From Cytobacillus gottheilii (GTDB taxonomy: Bacteria; Bacillota; Bacilli; Bacillales; Cytobacillaceae), in assembly GCF_001636345.1 (NCBI RefSeq), contig NZ_KV440945.1, positions 1,837,631 to 1,901,630 of the forward strand: 64,000 bases of DNA, given 5' to 3'. Below, piece by piece: positions 26,883-36,439 of the stretch. Each line of letters starts with the position of its first letter. Within the stretch, counting starts at the first letter, position 1. A model generated the notes under the pieces. The model was given only the letters and a program-made list of their open reading frames with translations. It had not been told where the DNA came from and searched no databases. Both the position numbers and the translations under genes were made by a program.

Positions 26883-27456
26883 TTGGAAAGGCATCTTAGA
26901 AAGTCTTCTTTTTGCTGCAGGAGATGAAGGTTTATCGATAAAGCAAATTATGAACGTGCTTGAGATTGATGAATTGCAGGCAATTGAAACCGTTGAAAAG
27001 CTTAAGCAGGAATATGATGAGCAAACTTCAAGAGGTATTATGCTTGTTGAAATGGCAGGAACATATCAGCTCGCTACAAAAAAGGAAAATGCCGTATACT
27101 TAAAAAAACTGGTCGAATCTCCTTCAACCGCATCCCTCTCACAGGCTGCTTTAGAAACATTAGCCATCATTGCTTATAAACAGCCCATTACGAGAGCTGA
27201 GATAGAAGAAATCCGCGGAGTTAAAACAGAGCGTCCCCTGCAGACACTAACCTCTAAAGTGCTGATTAAAGAAGTAGGCAGAGCTGAAGGAACAGGACGT
27301 GCCTATTTGTATGGCACTACAAAAGAATTCCTGGATTATTTTGGCCTCAATCACATTGATGAGCTTCCTCAGCTCCCAGATGACGTTGAGGATGAATCAT
27401 TGTTGGACGAAGCAGATTTATTTTTTGAAAAATTCCAGGAAACGATTGATAATTGA
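26869..27456 (+). CDS. scpB: Segregation and condensation protein B
   Basis: The 195-aa condensin partner forms a dimer that binds ScpA. Two winged-helix domains are recognisable: [27 protein letters not shown] and the conserved [30 protein letters not shown], followed by an acidic tail. GAAGGAG lies within the end of scpA, giving translational coupling. Confidence 0.95.
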   Translation: MELINWKGILESLLFAAGDEGLSIKQIMNVLEIDELQAIETVEKLKQEYDEQTSRGIMLVEMAGTYQLATKKENAVYLKKLVESPSTASLSQAALETLAIIAYKQPITRAEIEEIRGVKTERPLQTLTSKVLIKEVGRAEGTGRAYLYGTTKEFLDYFGLNHIDELPQLPDDVEDESLLDEADLFFEKFQETIDN

Positions 27457-27498
27457 CTTTTCTGAAACATTTAAAGCTTGTTTGTGGTAAAATTAAAT

Positions 27499-27541
27499 AG
27501 GAAGTACGATCCTTCAGATTGAGACTAGGAGGGACGATCCT
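27499..27541. repeat. Two copies of a 15-bp motif upstream of ypuI
   Basis: AGGAAGTACGATCCT (27499-27513) and AGGAGGGACGATCCT (27527-27541) match at 13 of 15 positions and start 28 bp apart. Each has AGGA/TCCT ends. They may be operator sites for ypuI; no regulator is known to me. Confidence 0.5.
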
Positions 27542-27673
27542 ATTTAGCAAAGTGTAGAGAAGGACAAGCAGGAAAATCGTCATTGTTCAGGACAATTACA
27601 TGTCCGAAATTGGAAATTTGTCATAAGCTAATATAAAAAAAGAGTGCTGTTTGATCATTTGGAGGTGTAAGTA

Positions 27674-28162
27674 TTGGGAAATGCCATTGTTAAGACGCAA
27701 ATGGAGGATGTTAAAAATTTCCTAGGGAATACTGTATCTGTATTTGAAGATTTCCTGAACGAAACGACCGTTTCAGGGTTATTATCGGAAGAGCAAGGCA
27801 ACAAGGATTATTATAAACAGGTTCTTTCTAATATAAGAAAGCTGCTCGTTTATTGTGAAGAAGGCTTAGATGCTTGTAATATCATTATTTTAGGTGAACC
27901 CTTCCAGAAGGGAGCTGCAGAAAAGACGCTTTATCGCATTTATCATCAATGTGTAGAAGAATTTTTCTCTCCTAAAAATGATACTTGGTTCGAGAACAGC
28001 CGATCTGCTTACACTGGAAAAAATTCAATCCGTTTTCATGAACCAGTGCCGCATAGTGTGCAAAACCTTTTCCAAGGACTAGAATCTGATTTTCAGCATA
28101 TTAGAGAAGAACTAGAATACTATGAGACGGATTATAGAACAAAAATGATCCAATCAAGATAA
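27674..28162 (+). CDS. ypuI: YpuI family protein
   Basis: The 162-aa mostly helical soluble protein starts MGNAIVKTQMEDVKNFLGNTVSVFEDFLNE and matches the uncharacterised YpuI family by sequence style and by position after scpB. The start codon is TTG with GGAGGTG 7 nt upstream. There is no catalytic motif or membrane segment. A clear terminator follows. Confidence 0.85.
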   Translation: MGNAIVKTQMEDVKNFLGNTVSVFEDFLNETTVSGLLSEEQGNKDYYKQVLSNIRKLLVYCEEGLDACNIIILGEPFQKGAAEKTLYRIYHQCVEEFFSPKNDTWFENSRSAYTGKNSIRFHEPVPHSVQNLFQGLESDFQHIREELEYYETDYRTKMIQSR

Positions 28163-28186
28163 ATCCTGAATATAATCAAGACAACC

Positions 28187-28228
28187 AGCCGAAACCATCA
28201 TATAAAGTTGTTTTCGGCTTTTTTTTAT
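28187..28228 (+). terminator. Terminator after ypuI
   Basis: AGCCGAAAC pairs with GTTTTCGGCT (one bulge), followed by eight T. Confidence 0.85.
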
Positions 28229-28268
28229 CCAGAAATATATGAGCAAAATGAAGAATGGAGTGCTGTGG

Positions 28269-28364
28269 ATGACAGTCAGAAATAGAAAACCGCTTATGTT
28301 TGTATGGGCAATCATAGGCGCTATTTTTGGAATGATAGCTTATCAAAATGGATGGTTAGGTTAA
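28269..28364 (+). CDS. Small membrane protein of unknown function, 31 aa
   Basis: The peptide MTVRNRKPLMFVWAIIGAIF continues GMIAYQNGWLG. It has a basic head and one transmembrane helix. GGAG sits 8 nt before ATG 28269; further in-frame ATGs at 28248 and 28239 lack ribosome binding sites. I do not recognise a family. It lies alone between ypuI and sodF. Confidence 0.5.
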   Translation: MTVRNRKPLMFVWAIIGAIFGMIAYQNGWLG

Positions 28365-28463
28365 TAGTCAGTTCTTTTGCTCATCAGGACATTTTCTCAT
28401 TCTAGCGGCCAAGCAATCTTTCATACGATTGTAGGAGGTCATTGAAAAGAAAGGAAGGTTCAG

Positions 28464-29357
28464 ATGAGCAAAATGAATGAATACGTGCAGGATGTTTTTA
28501 AATGGAATGATGAAATGAAGAAATTTCTGGAATCAGAAAATGTGGATCGCAATAACGAGCTATGGCAAAAGCTGGACAGTTTCACTGAAATTATGAACAG
28601 AATGAATCAGCCATTAAATGCGCAAGAAATCAACGGTATTCATGAACAAGTAGAGGGCTTGCAGGAGGATATGGAAAATTATTTTCGGGAGCGTTCAAGC
28701 TTAGGCAATATATTCTCAACTCAAGAGCCCTTTATTTCAGCAGGAAAACATGCCCTGCCTCCGCTGCCATATGCTTATAACAGCCTAGAGCCCTATATCT
28801 CAGAAGAAATTATGAGATTGCATCATGATAAGCATCATCAATCTTATGTAGATGGCTTGAACAAAGCAGAAAAAGAATTAGAGAAGGCAAGAACAACAAA
28901 TGACTTTTCACTAATAAAGCATTGGTCTAGAGAGCTGGCCTTTCATGGATCTGGTCATTATTTGCATACGATATTCTGGAATAACATGTCTCCTAATGGC
29001 GGAGGAAAACCTTCAGGCTCACTCTTAAAAGAAATAGACAAATACTTTGGCAGCTTTGATCAATTTAAAAAGCAATTCTCTGAAGCAGCAAAACAGGTAG
29101 AAGGCGTAGGCTGGGCGATACTAGTATGGTCACCGAGGTCGCGCCACTTGGAAATCCTTCAATCAGAGAGACATATGATCTTAACTCAATGGGACACAAT
29201 TCCCTTGCTTGCACTAGATGTTTGGGAGCATGCTTATTATTTACAATATAAAAATAAGAAAGCAGACTATGTGGATCAATGGTGGAATATAGTCAACTGG
29301 AAAGACGTTGAAGACCGATACTTAAAAGCTTCTGAATTAAAGTGGAAGCCATATTAA
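28464..29357 (+). CDS. sodF: Iron/manganese-type superoxide dismutase with N-terminal extension
   Basis: The 297-aa protein has an about 95-residue helical N-terminal extension and then a full Fe/Mn superoxide dismutase: LPPLPYAYNSLEPYISEEIM, MRLHHDKHHQSYVDGLNKA (first His ligand), HGSGHYLHTIFW (second His ligand) and DVWEHAYYLQYKNKKADYV (Asp and His ligands). This layout matches B. subtilis SodF. Metal preference cannot be read safely. GAAAGGAAGG precedes the ATG. In B. subtilis sodF lies elsewhere, so its place between ypuI and dacB is a rearrangement. Confidence 0.92.
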   Translation: MSKMNEYVQDVFKWNDEMKKFLESENVDRNNELWQKLDSFTEIMNRMNQPLNAQEINGIHEQVEGLQEDMENYFRERSSLGNIFSTQEPFISAGKHALPPLPYAYNSLEPYISEEIMRLHHDKHHQSYVDGLNKAEKELEKARTTNDFSLIKHWSRELAFHGSGHYLHTIFWNNMSPNGGGKPSGSLLKEIDKYFGSFDQFKKQFSEAAKQVEGVGWAILVWSPRSRHLEILQSERHMILTQWDTIPLLALDVWEHAYYLQYKNKKADYVDQWWNIVNWKDVEDRYLKASELKWKPY

Positions 29358-29373
29358 TAACAAAAAAAATGTG

Positions 29374-29420
29374 AAACACAAGGAATGCATACTCCATATT
29401 CCTTGTGTTTTTGTTTTTTT
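29374..29420 (+). terminator. Terminator after sodF
   Basis: AAACACAAGGAAT/ATTCCTTGTGTTT (13 bp) with a 11-nt loop, then a long T-tract. Confidence 0.9.
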
Positions 29421-29453
29421 AAGACGAAGTAAAACATCTTGTTCCAATTCAAG

Positions 29454-29481
29454 GCATATCCATCTTCATTTTGCATAAACT
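29454..29481 (+). promoter_or_regulatory. Sigma-E-like promoter of dacB
   Basis: GCATATC (29454-29460), a 13-bp spacer and CATAAACT (29474-29481, one mismatch to CATACANT). dacB is a sigma-E gene in B. subtilis. Confidence 0.65.
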
Positions 29482-29514
29482 TGTACAAACAATAATGTGA
29501 AACGGGGATTGGCA

Positions 29515-30666
29515 ATGAAACTCTTTAAAAAGCTCGTCATTTTATCGATTACTTTGACATTTCTTTTGGTGAATGTCCCGCATAAAGCAGACGCTGCCAT
29601 ATCAGTCAGTGCCAGCAGCGCGATCTTAATGGAACAAGAGTCTGGAAGGGTTCTATATGGAAAAGAGGCAAATACGAAACGAAGAATTGCCAGCATTACC
29701 AAAATAATGACGGCGATTCTTGCAGTAGAATCTGACAAGCTTGATGAAATGGTTAAGGTAAGCGGAAATGCGATTAGGGCAGAAGGTTCTTCCATCTATT
29801 TGCAGGAAGATGAAAAGATAAAGCTTGAAGATTTAGTTTATGGGCTAATGCTTCGCTCCGGCAATGATGCGGCCGTTGCGATTGCTGAGCATATTGGCGG
29901 CAGTTTAGAAGGTTTTGTTTTTTTAATGAATCAGAAGGCAGAGGAAATTGGGATGATAAATACTCATTTTGAAAATCCTCACGGGCTCGATGATCATGAA
30001 AACCATTATTCAACGGCATATGATATGGCAATCCTGACTCGGTATGCAATGGAAAATGAGATGTATAAAAAGATCTCTGGAACAAAGGTACATAAAGCAC
30101 CAAATCCAAATGAAAGCTGGGATCGTGTCTGGAATAATAAAAATCGCTTATTAACACAACTGTATGATCATACAACTGGAGGGAAAACGGGCTATACGAA
30201 AAGAGCTAAACGCACTTTAGTGACTACAGCAGAGAAGGATGGGCTAGAGCTTATTGCTGTTACACTCAATGGTCCAGATGACTGGAATGACCATATTCAA
30301 ATGTATGAAACAGCCTTTAAAACATACGAACCGGTAGAAATATTATCGGAAGGAAGTATTGAAGAGGCAGATGAAGGAATTTATAAAAATAAAATTTATT
30401 TAAAAGGTCATTATACCTATCCAGCAACAGCAGAGGAAAAAGAGAATTTTAAAGTGGAGTATCAATTAATCACTCCTAAAGATGGTTGGGAAGAAAGTGC
30501 TGACATACCCGATGTGGTCGGGAAAGCCATTGTCTATTTGAATAATGAACAAATAAAAACGATGCCCATTTATTTTGAAAAAGAACAAGAATTAGAAGAA
30601 AAATCATTCTTTGATAAATTCCGCAGTATATTCTCTTTTATTGTGGGTGTGAAGCAAGATGGTTAA
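29515..30666 (+). CDS. dacB: Spore D-alanyl-D-alanine carboxypeptidase DacB (PBP5*)
   Basis: The 383-aa mother-cell carboxypeptidase controls cross-linking of spore cortex peptidoglycan. It has a signal peptide (MKLFKKLVILSITLTFLLV, cut near ADA) and the motifs SITK, SGN and KTG, with the usual C-terminal beta domain. The ATG at 29515 follows GGGGAT; an in-frame ATG at 29497 lacks a ribosome binding site. It overlaps spmA by 8 nt, forming dacB-spmA-spmB as in B. subtilis. Confidence 0.94.
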   Translation: MKLFKKLVILSITLTFLLVNVPHKADAAISVSASSAILMEQESGRVLYGKEANTKRRIASITKIMTAILAVESDKLDEMVKVSGNAIRAEGSSIYLQEDEKIKLEDLVYGLMLRSGNDAAVAIAEHIGGSLEGFVFLMNQKAEEIGMINTHFENPHGLDDHENHYSTAYDMAILTRYAMENEMYKKISGTKVHKAPNPNESWDRVWNNKNRLLTQLYDHTTGGKTGYTKRAKRTLVTTAEKDGLELIAVTLNGPDDWNDHIQMYETAFKTYEPVEILSEGSIEEADEGIYKNKIYLKGHYTYPATAEEKENFKVEYQLITPKDGWEESADIPDVVGKAIVYLNNEQIKTMPIYFEKEQELEEKSFFDKFRSIFSFIVGVKQDG

Positions 30667-31246
30667 TATCATTTGGGTTCTATTAACGTTGATTGGAATT
30701 GTGTTTGCGATGTTCAATGGAACAATGAGTGAAGTGAATGAAGCTGTCTTTAATGGAGCGAAAGAGGCAGTGACTTTATGTATTGGTTTGATCAGCATTC
30801 TCGTCTTCTGGCTCGGAATGATGAGAATTGCTGAGGATGCTGGTCTATTGAAAAAGCTGGCAAACTTGTTTAAGCCGATTGTCAAAAGGCTATTCCCTGA
30901 GGTACCTAACGATCATCCTGCAATGGGCTATATTTTATCCAATATGATGGCCAATTTATTCGGATTAGGCAATGCAGCTACACCGCTAGGCATTAAAGCG
31001 ATGGAAGAATTGAAAAGGCTAAATGGCGGAAAAGATTATGCAAGCCGCTCGATGATTACTTTTTTAGCAATAAATACTTCAAGCATTACCCTCATTCCAA
31101 CGACGGTCATTGCCATCCGAATGAATTATGATTCTGCCAATCCTACCGATATAGTCGGACCAACGCTGATTGCAACCTTTTGCTCTGCTCTTGGTGCTAT
31201 TTTAATAGACCGCTATTTTTATTATAGAAGAACTCGAAAAGGATGA
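30659..31246 (+). CDS. spmA: Spore maturation protein A
   Basis: The 195-aa integral membrane protein is needed for spore core dehydration. It starts MVNIIWVLLTLIGIVFAMFNG and contains the nucleoside-transporter-like gate segment MGYILSNMMANLFGLGNAATPLGIKAM. It pairs with SpmB. It overlaps dacB and is followed after 6 nt by spmB. Confidence 0.94.
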   Translation: MVNIIWVLLTLIGIVFAMFNGTMSEVNEAVFNGAKEAVTLCIGLISILVFWLGMMRIAEDAGLLKKLANLFKPIVKRLFPEVPNDHPAMGYILSNMMANLFGLGNAATPLGIKAMEELKRLNGGKDYASRSMITFLAINTSSITLIPTTVIAIRMNYDSANPTDIVGPTLIATFCSALGAILIDRYFYYRRTRKG

Positions 31247-31252
31247 GGTTGT

Positions 31253-31783
31253 ATGCAAATTGTCTCACTTATATCTTTGTGGTTTATACCCGTTTTAATT
31301 GGCATCATACTTATCTACGGTACGATAAAAAAAGTTCCAACCTATGAAAGCTTTACTGAGGGCGGTAAAGAAGGAATAAAAATTGCGGTATCAATTATTC
31401 CCTTTCTAGTTGGAATGCTTGTAGCGATATCTGTATTTAGAGCTTCTGGCGCCCTTGAATATGTGATGGGCTTTATTAAACCGGCATTAGAAGCAGTAGG
31501 AATTCCAGCTGAGATTGTACCTCTAGCCATCATTCGGCCAATTTCCGGAACGGCAGCACTCGGAATGACGAGTGATTTAATTGCTTCATATGGACCAGAT
31601 TCCTTTATTGGAAGACTTGCATCTGTGCTGCAGGGGAGTACAGATACTACTTTTTATGTGCTGACAGTCTATTTTGGTGCTGTTGGGATTAAGAAAATGG
31701 GAGATGCATTAAAGGTTGGACTGCTGGCTGACCTTGTCGGTATTGGAGCAGCGATCATTGTTGTAACCCTGCTTTTTGCTTAA
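31253..31783 (+). CDS. spmB: Spore maturation protein B
   Basis: The 176-aa membrane partner of SpmA has the conserved GGKEGIKIAVSIIPFLVGMLVAISVFRASG and RPISGTAALGMTSDLI segments. AAAAGGATGAGG is upstream of the ATG. It is the last gene of the dacB-spmA-spmB unit; the transcript ends at a strong terminator. Confidence 0.94.
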   Translation: MQIVSLISLWFIPVLIGIILIYGTIKKVPTYESFTEGGKEGIKIAVSIIPFLVGMLVAISVFRASGALEYVMGFIKPALEAVGIPAEIVPLAIIRPISGTAALGMTSDLIASYGPDSFIGRLASVLQGSTDTTFYVLTVYFGAVGIKKMGDALKVGLLADLVGIGAAIIVVTLLFA

Positions 31784-31810
31784 ATGATTATTACTATATA
31801 ATATAAAACA

Positions 31811-31866
31811 AAAAACCCGATCCATTAGCAGGTGTTTAAATCTGTTTAATGGGCCGGGTTTCTTAT
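31811..31866 (+). terminator. Terminator after spmB
   Basis: AAACCCG plus CCATTA pair with TAATGG plus CGGGTTT across a 16-nt loop, with one internal loop, followed by TTTCTTATT. Confidence 0.8.
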
Positions 31867-32035
31867 TATTTTTAAAATAGTGAAATGGAGCTTAAATTAG
31901 CATATTTTCATCGTCATATGCTATTTTTCTGCGAGTTTTTACAGTTTATCGTATAGCTTACTTTGAAAAGAAGCTGGAATATGGCATAATTCATAAGGAT
32001 AGAAAATGTATTGTCGAAATATATGAGGTGACAAA

Positions 32036-32764
32036 ATGGAAAGATTGCAAAAAGTAATAGCCCATGCTGGCATTGCGTCAAGGCGTAAAGCAGAACAATT
32101 AATTAGCGAGGGGCATGTGAGAGTAAATGGTCAAGTCGTCAAAGAGCTGGGAGTTAAGGTTGGCTCTAATGATAAAGTAGAAGTTAATGGCATCCCGATT
32201 GAACGGGAGCAGCCTGTTTATTTCTTATTTTATAAACCAAGAGGAGTTCTCTCCGCGGTATCAGATGATAAAGGCAGAAAAGTAGTAACAGATTATTTTC
32301 AGCAAATCGAACAGCGAATCTACCCTGTTGGCCGATTAGATTATGAAACTTCAGGTTTGCTGCTCTTAACAAATGACGGAGAATTCGCCAACTTGTTAAT
32401 GCACCCAAGAAATGAGATTGAAAAGGTATATGTGGCAAAGGTGAAAGGCATTCCATCAAAAGAGAGTTTAAGAAGTCTGCAAAAAGGCATTCGGCTAGAA
32501 GATGGGAAAACAGCACCAGCCAAAACAAAGCTGTTATCAATGGACAAGAAGAAACAAACTTCGATCATTGAATTAGTCATTCATGAAGGAAAGAATCGTC
32601 AAGTGCGCAGAATGTTTGAAGCAATTGGCCATAATGTCCTGAAATTAAAAAGAGAACGATATGCTGCATTAACCTTAGAAGGACTTTCTCCTGGGGATGG
32701 AAGAGAGTTAACTGCTCATGAAGTGAAACAGCTTAGAACACTAGCAAACCAAGGAAAAAAATAG
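32036..32764 (+). CDS. rluB: 23S rRNA pseudouridine synthase RluB
   Basis: The 242-aa enzyme has an N-terminal S4 RNA-binding domain (MERLQKVIAHAGIASRRKAEQLISEGHVRVNG) and the RsuA-type catalytic domain. The catalytic Asp is in GRLDYETSGLLLLTNDG; KNRQVRRMFEAIGH is also conserved. It should modify the large-subunit rRNA near position 2605 (E. coli numbering). GAGGTGAC precedes the ATG. It sits before the res genes, as B. subtilis ypuL/rluB does. Confidence 0.93.
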   Translation: MERLQKVIAHAGIASRRKAEQLISEGHVRVNGQVVKELGVKVGSNDKVEVNGIPIEREQPVYFLFYKPRGVLSAVSDDKGRKVVTDYFQQIEQRIYPVGRLDYETSGLLLLTNDGEFANLLMHPRNEIEKVYVAKVKGIPSKESLRSLQKGIRLEDGKTAPAKTKLLSMDKKKQTSIIELVIHEGKNRQVRRMFEAIGHNVLKLKRERYAALTLEGLSPGDGRELTAHEVKQLRTLANQGKK

Positions 32765-32785
32765 AAAATATAGAAATGATTTTGT

Positions 32786-32886
32786 GTAAATGTCACATTT
32801 ACTTCACATTGTTAACAACGTCTATATGCTAAAAAATGTTATAATTATGTACAAATTGCTTTACTGAGTATTTGTGATCAGATACA
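32786..32886 (+). promoter_or_regulatory. resA promoter region with dyads
   Basis: The region contains a perfect 8-1-8 palindrome GTAAATGT-C-ACATTTAC (32786-32802), TTCACA and TTAACA hexamers (32803-32817), a TATAAT (32840-32845) without a matching -35, and the dyad TTTGTGATCAGATACAAA (32869-32886). The lack of a -35 fits an activator-dependent promoter, such as ResD or PhoP control known in B. subtilis. Confidence 0.5.
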
Positions 32887-32938
32887 AAATGTTTCCTTAA
32901 CGCTCTGTTTTTTTGTGTTGAATGGGGGAGGGCAAACG

Positions 32939-33460
32939 ATGAAGAAAAAACGGCTTGTGATACGAACGGTGATCCTGCTCCTGCTCGGAGCTGCAGTAGC
33001 TTATACATTGTATGCAAATTTCAGCAGTGATGATATTAGAAAAGTGGCTATTAATGAGAAGGCTCCTGACTTTGTACTAACAGATATGGAAGGAAATAAG
33101 CATCAGCTCTCCGATTATGAGGGACAGGGGGTATTCCTCAACTTCTGGGGGACATGGTGCAAGCCTTGCGAGAAAGAAATGCCATATATGAACAACCAAT
33201 ATAAGCAATTTAAGGAGCAAGGGGTACAGGTGCTTGCAGTGAATATTAACGAATCGGATTTTGCCGTCAATAAATTCACTTCAAGATATAATCTGGATTT
33301 TCCAATTGTAATTGATAAAGGGGAAGTAATGGAAGCTTACGGAATTGGTCCGCTGCCTACAACGTTTTTAGTTGATAAGGATGGAATCGTTATCAAGAGA
33401 CTTGAAAGCGGAATGACGGAAGCAATGATTAAGGGGTACATGGAAGAGATTAAACCATAA
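32939..33460 (+). CDS. resA: Thiol-disulfide oxidoreductase ResA
   Basis: The 173-aa membrane-anchored thioredoxin-like protein reduces the haem-binding Cys pair of apocytochrome c outside the membrane. An N-terminal helix (residues 6-26) is followed by the thioredoxin fold with the CxxC active site in WGTWCKPCEKEMPYM and the cis-Pro in GPLPTTFLVDK. GGGGGAGGG precedes the ATG at 32939. It is the first gene of resABC(DE). Confidence 0.95.
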   Translation: MKKKRLVIRTVILLLLGAAVAYTLYANFSSDDIRKVAINEKAPDFVLTDMEGNKHQLSDYEGQGVFLNFWGTWCKPCEKEMPYMNNQYKQFKEQGVQVLAVNINESDFAVNKFTSRYNLDFPIVIDKGEVMEAYGIGPLPTTFLVDKDGIVIKRLESGMTEAMIKGYMEEIKP

Positions 33461-33482
33461 GGGTGTATGGGGAGTTTTTACA

Positions 33483-35102
33483 ATGAAAGAAGTTATTTGT
33501 GAATGCGGTCACCACAATCCGCATGGTACCGTTTTGTGTGAATCATGCGGAAAAGTTCTAATTGAAAAAGATAAAGATAAAAAGCTGCTGGATATGCGGT
33601 ATGAGGGAAGTGCAAGACGTTCTCAAACCTACAATAAAACAATTATTGATAAAATCTGGAACTTCTTCTCTTCTGTCAAAGTGGGCGTATGGCTAATTGT
33701 CATCACATTGATTGCTTCAGCACTAGGTACAATATTTCCGCAAGAAATGTACATACCGCCAGTTATGCCTGCATCTGAATACTATGAAGACCAATACGGC
33801 TGGTTAGGGCAACTATATTATACACTTGGCTTTCATAATTTATACAGTTCTTGGTGGTATCTGCTCTTAATAGCCTCTATTGGAATCTCTATCATTATTG
33901 CCAGCTTAGATAGAGGGATTCCTCTTTACAGGTCTTTAAAAACACAGAGAGTAACAAGACATGAAGGGTTTTTAAAGAGACAGAGACTATTCAGTGTGTC
34001 AGAGGCAGGAAGCGAAGATCAAACGTTTGAATCAGTTAAAGAAAAGCTAAAAGCAAAACGTTATCGCATACGTGAAGAAGATGGAAATATCCTCGCTGAA
34101 AAAGGCAGATTTTCTAGATGGGGTCCATATGTGAACCATGTTGGCCTAATCATTTTCTTAATAGGCGGTATGCTTAGATTTGTTCCTGGGATGTATGTCG
34201 ATGAAATTTTATGGGTGAGGGAAGGCGAAACAAAAGTTATTCCTGAAACGGATGGCCAATATTATCTTGAAAATCACGAATTTATTCTTGAGACGTATGA
34301 CAAAGAAAATTCTAAAGAAGAATTTGCTGCAGCCATTGATGATAAAGGAATGGTGGCGAAGAACTTCCAGTCAGATGTCACTTTGTATAAAACAAAGGGA
34401 GAAACAGTTCATGGTGAAACACCACAACTGGAAAAAGTAAGAGATGACAGCATCCGTGTTAACCATCCACTTAAATTCGAAGATTTGGCCTTATATCAAG
34501 TAGACTATAAGCTTGATGAGCTAAATCAAATGACCTTTGCTTTATCCAACAAAGAAACAAATGAGGAATATGGAGATTTAACCATTGACTTGTATGACCC
34601 AAAGGACACCTATGATCTTGGTAATGGATATCAAGTAGAGATTGTTAGTTATTTCCCTGATTTTGAATTTGACGAAAACTCTGAGCCTATTACAAAATCA
34701 AGAATACCGAACAATCCAGCATTTGTATTTAAAATGTTTACACCAGACAAGCCTGAGGGAGAAGTGAGTTTTGTAGCAATACAGCAAACCATTGAACCTT
34801 TCACGGACAATGAATACAAAATGTCTTTTAAAGCGGTAGAAACGAAAGATGTTACAGCCTTAACCGTCAGAAAAGATTTAACGTTATGGGTGCTGGCACT
34901 GGGCGGATTCATTTTTATGATTGGCGTCGCACAAGGATCCTACTGGAATCATCGCCGAATCTGGCTGCGAAAAGTCGATGGCGAAGTCTGGATGGCAGGA
35001 CATACAAATAAAAACTGGCATGGTCTTAAACGTGATATAGCTTCTGTTATTGATGGAACAGACTTGAACGAACCAGCAGATCAGCTTGATAAGAAAGAGT
35101 AA
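33483..35102 (+). CDS. resB: Cytochrome c biogenesis protein ResB
   Basis: The 539-aa membrane protein works with ResC in haem delivery to cytochrome c. An N-terminal zinc-ribbon-like piece (Cys 6, 8, 19, 22) precedes transmembrane helices near residues 68-90, 125-145 and 215-237, and a large extracytoplasmic domain, then a final helix (TLWVLALGGFIFMIGVAQG). GGAG lies before the ATG, 22 nt after resA. The length matches the Bacillus family. Confidence 0.94.
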   Translation: MKEVICECGHHNPHGTVLCESCGKVLIEKDKDKKLLDMRYEGSARRSQTYNKTIIDKIWNFFSSVKVGVWLIVITLIASALGTIFPQEMYIPPVMPASEYYEDQYGWLGQLYYTLGFHNLYSSWWYLLLIASIGISIIIASLDRGIPLYRSLKTQRVTRHEGFLKRQRLFSVSEAGSEDQTFESVKEKLKAKRYRIREEDGNILAEKGRFSRWGPYVNHVGLIIFLIGGMLRFVPGMYVDEILWVREGETKVIPETDGQYYLENHEFILETYDKENSKEEFAAAIDDKGMVAKNFQSDVTLYKTKGETVHGETPQLEKVRDDSIRVNHPLKFEDLALYQVDYKLDELNQMTFALSNKETNEEYGDLTIDLYDPKDTYDLGNGYQVEIVSYFPDFEFDENSEPITKSRIPNNPAFVFKMFTPDKPEGEVSFVAIQQTIEPFTDNEYKMSFKAVETKDVTALTVRKDLTLWVLALGGFIFMIGVAQGSYWNHRRIWLRKVDGEVWMAGHTNKNWHGLKRDIASVIDGTDLNEPADQLDKKE

Positions 35103-35121
35103 ACATAGGGGGGAACTTTAG

Positions 35122-36321
35122 GTGGATTTAGTAAGTTTGAGCGGCAATCTTCTTTTTATAGCCTTTTTGCTCTACTTAGTAGGTACGGTATTTTTTGCCG
35201 GCTCTATTAAAGATAAACGTGCAAAAGAAAGAGAAAAAGGCACTGGCCCGAACAAATGGGCGAAGACTGGGATTGCCATTACAATTGCAGGTTTCATTTC
35301 ACAGTTAGGATACTTTATTTTAAGATGGATTGCTGCTGGGCACGCTCCTGTCAGTAATCTGTTTGAATTTACTACCTTCTTTGGAATGTCACTAGTTGGA
35401 GCATTTATTGTTATCTACTTTATATACAAAACGGCGGTATTAGGACTATTTACACTTCCAATTGCAATGCTTCTGATTGGCTATGCAGCTATGTTTCCTA
35501 GAGATATTGCACCGCTGGTACCATCATTGCAGAGCCACTGGCTGCATATTCACGTAACAACAGCAGCGATGGGACAAGCAATCTTAGCCATCAGTTTTGC
35601 TGCTGGTCTTCTTTACCTGGTAAAAGTGATTGATCATACAAAAAAGTCTAAAGAAAGTTTTTGGCTTGAAGCCGTTATGTTCGGTCTTGTATGTACATTA
35701 GGATTTATCTTTATTTCAACAGGATTCTCTGCTTCAGGGTATAAAGCGGATTTCAGTTGGGTAGATAAAAATAATGTAGAGTCGATTGCCGAGTATCAGC
35801 TGCCTCCGCTAGTTGGTCCCAATCAGGGAGAGAGCTTGACTGAAGGGGCAATGGAGCCGCTGGTTGAAATGCCGGGAATCATTAATGCAAAAAAATTAAA
35901 TACTGTTATTTGGTCGATCATGGCGGGAATTGTATTATATCTTCTATTAAGATTAATTTTGCGGAAACGCATTTCAGCAGCTCTTCAGCCTCTGACAACG
36001 AAGGTAAACGCAGATTTAGTTGATGAGATTGGCTATCGTTCCGTATTAATTGGATTTCCTGTATTTACTCTCGGTGCACTCGTGTTTGCGATGATTTGGG
36101 CGCAAATTGCTTGGACGCGTTTCTGGGGCTGGGATCCAAAAGAAGTTTGGGCTCTTATCACCTTCTTATTTTATGCAGCCTATTTGCATCTGCGTCTCTC
36201 AAAAGGCTGGCATGGGAAGAAATCAGCGTGGCTTGGTGTAATCGGGTTTATCATTATTATGTTTAACCTTATTGTCGTGAACCTGGTTATTGCCGGATTA
36301 CACTCCTATGCAGGTTCCTAA
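35122..36321 (+). CDS. resC: Cytochrome c biogenesis protein ResC (CcsA-type)
   Basis: The 399-aa multi-spanning protein carries the haem-handling tryptophan-rich WWD-like motif [19 protein letters not shown] and conserved His residues ([23 protein letters not shown]). GTG is the start, with AGGGGGGAAC upstream. With ResB it forms the system II synthetase that attaches haem to apocytochrome c. A terminator lies between resC and resD, so resDE can be expressed apart. Confidence 0.94.
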   Translation: MDLVSLSGNLLFIAFLLYLVGTVFFAGSIKDKRAKEREKGTGPNKWAKTGIAITIAGFISQLGYFILRWIAAGHAPVSNLFEFTTFFGMSLVGAFIVIYFIYKTAVLGLFTLPIAMLLIGYAAMFPRDIAPLVPSLQSHWLHIHVTTAAMGQAILAISFAAGLLYLVKVIDHTKKSKESFWLEAVMFGLVCTLGFIFISTGFSASGYKADFSWVDKNNVESIAEYQLPPLVGPNQGESLTEGAMEPLVEMPGIINAKKLNTVIWSIMAGIVLYLLLRLILRKRISAALQPLTTKVNADLVDEIGYRSVLIGFPVFTLGALVFAMIWAQIAWTRFWGWDPKEVWALITFLFYAAYLHLRLSKGWHGKKSAWLGVIGFIIIMFNLIVVNLVIAGLHSYAGS

Positions 36322-36369
36322 GCTGTTCAGCATGACTGAAATGTAAAGTGATTTATATCATAATCTCAT

Positions 36370-36402
36370 AGCCTTCACTATTAAAAGTGAAGGCTTTCTT
36401 TT
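36370..36402 (+). terminator. Terminator between resC and resD
   Basis: AGCCTTCACT/AGTGAAGGCT (10 bp) with a 6-nt loop, followed by TTCTTTT. Confidence 0.8.
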
Positions 36403-36439
36403 AAAACAAATCGTTACTTTTAATAAGGAGATGAATATC

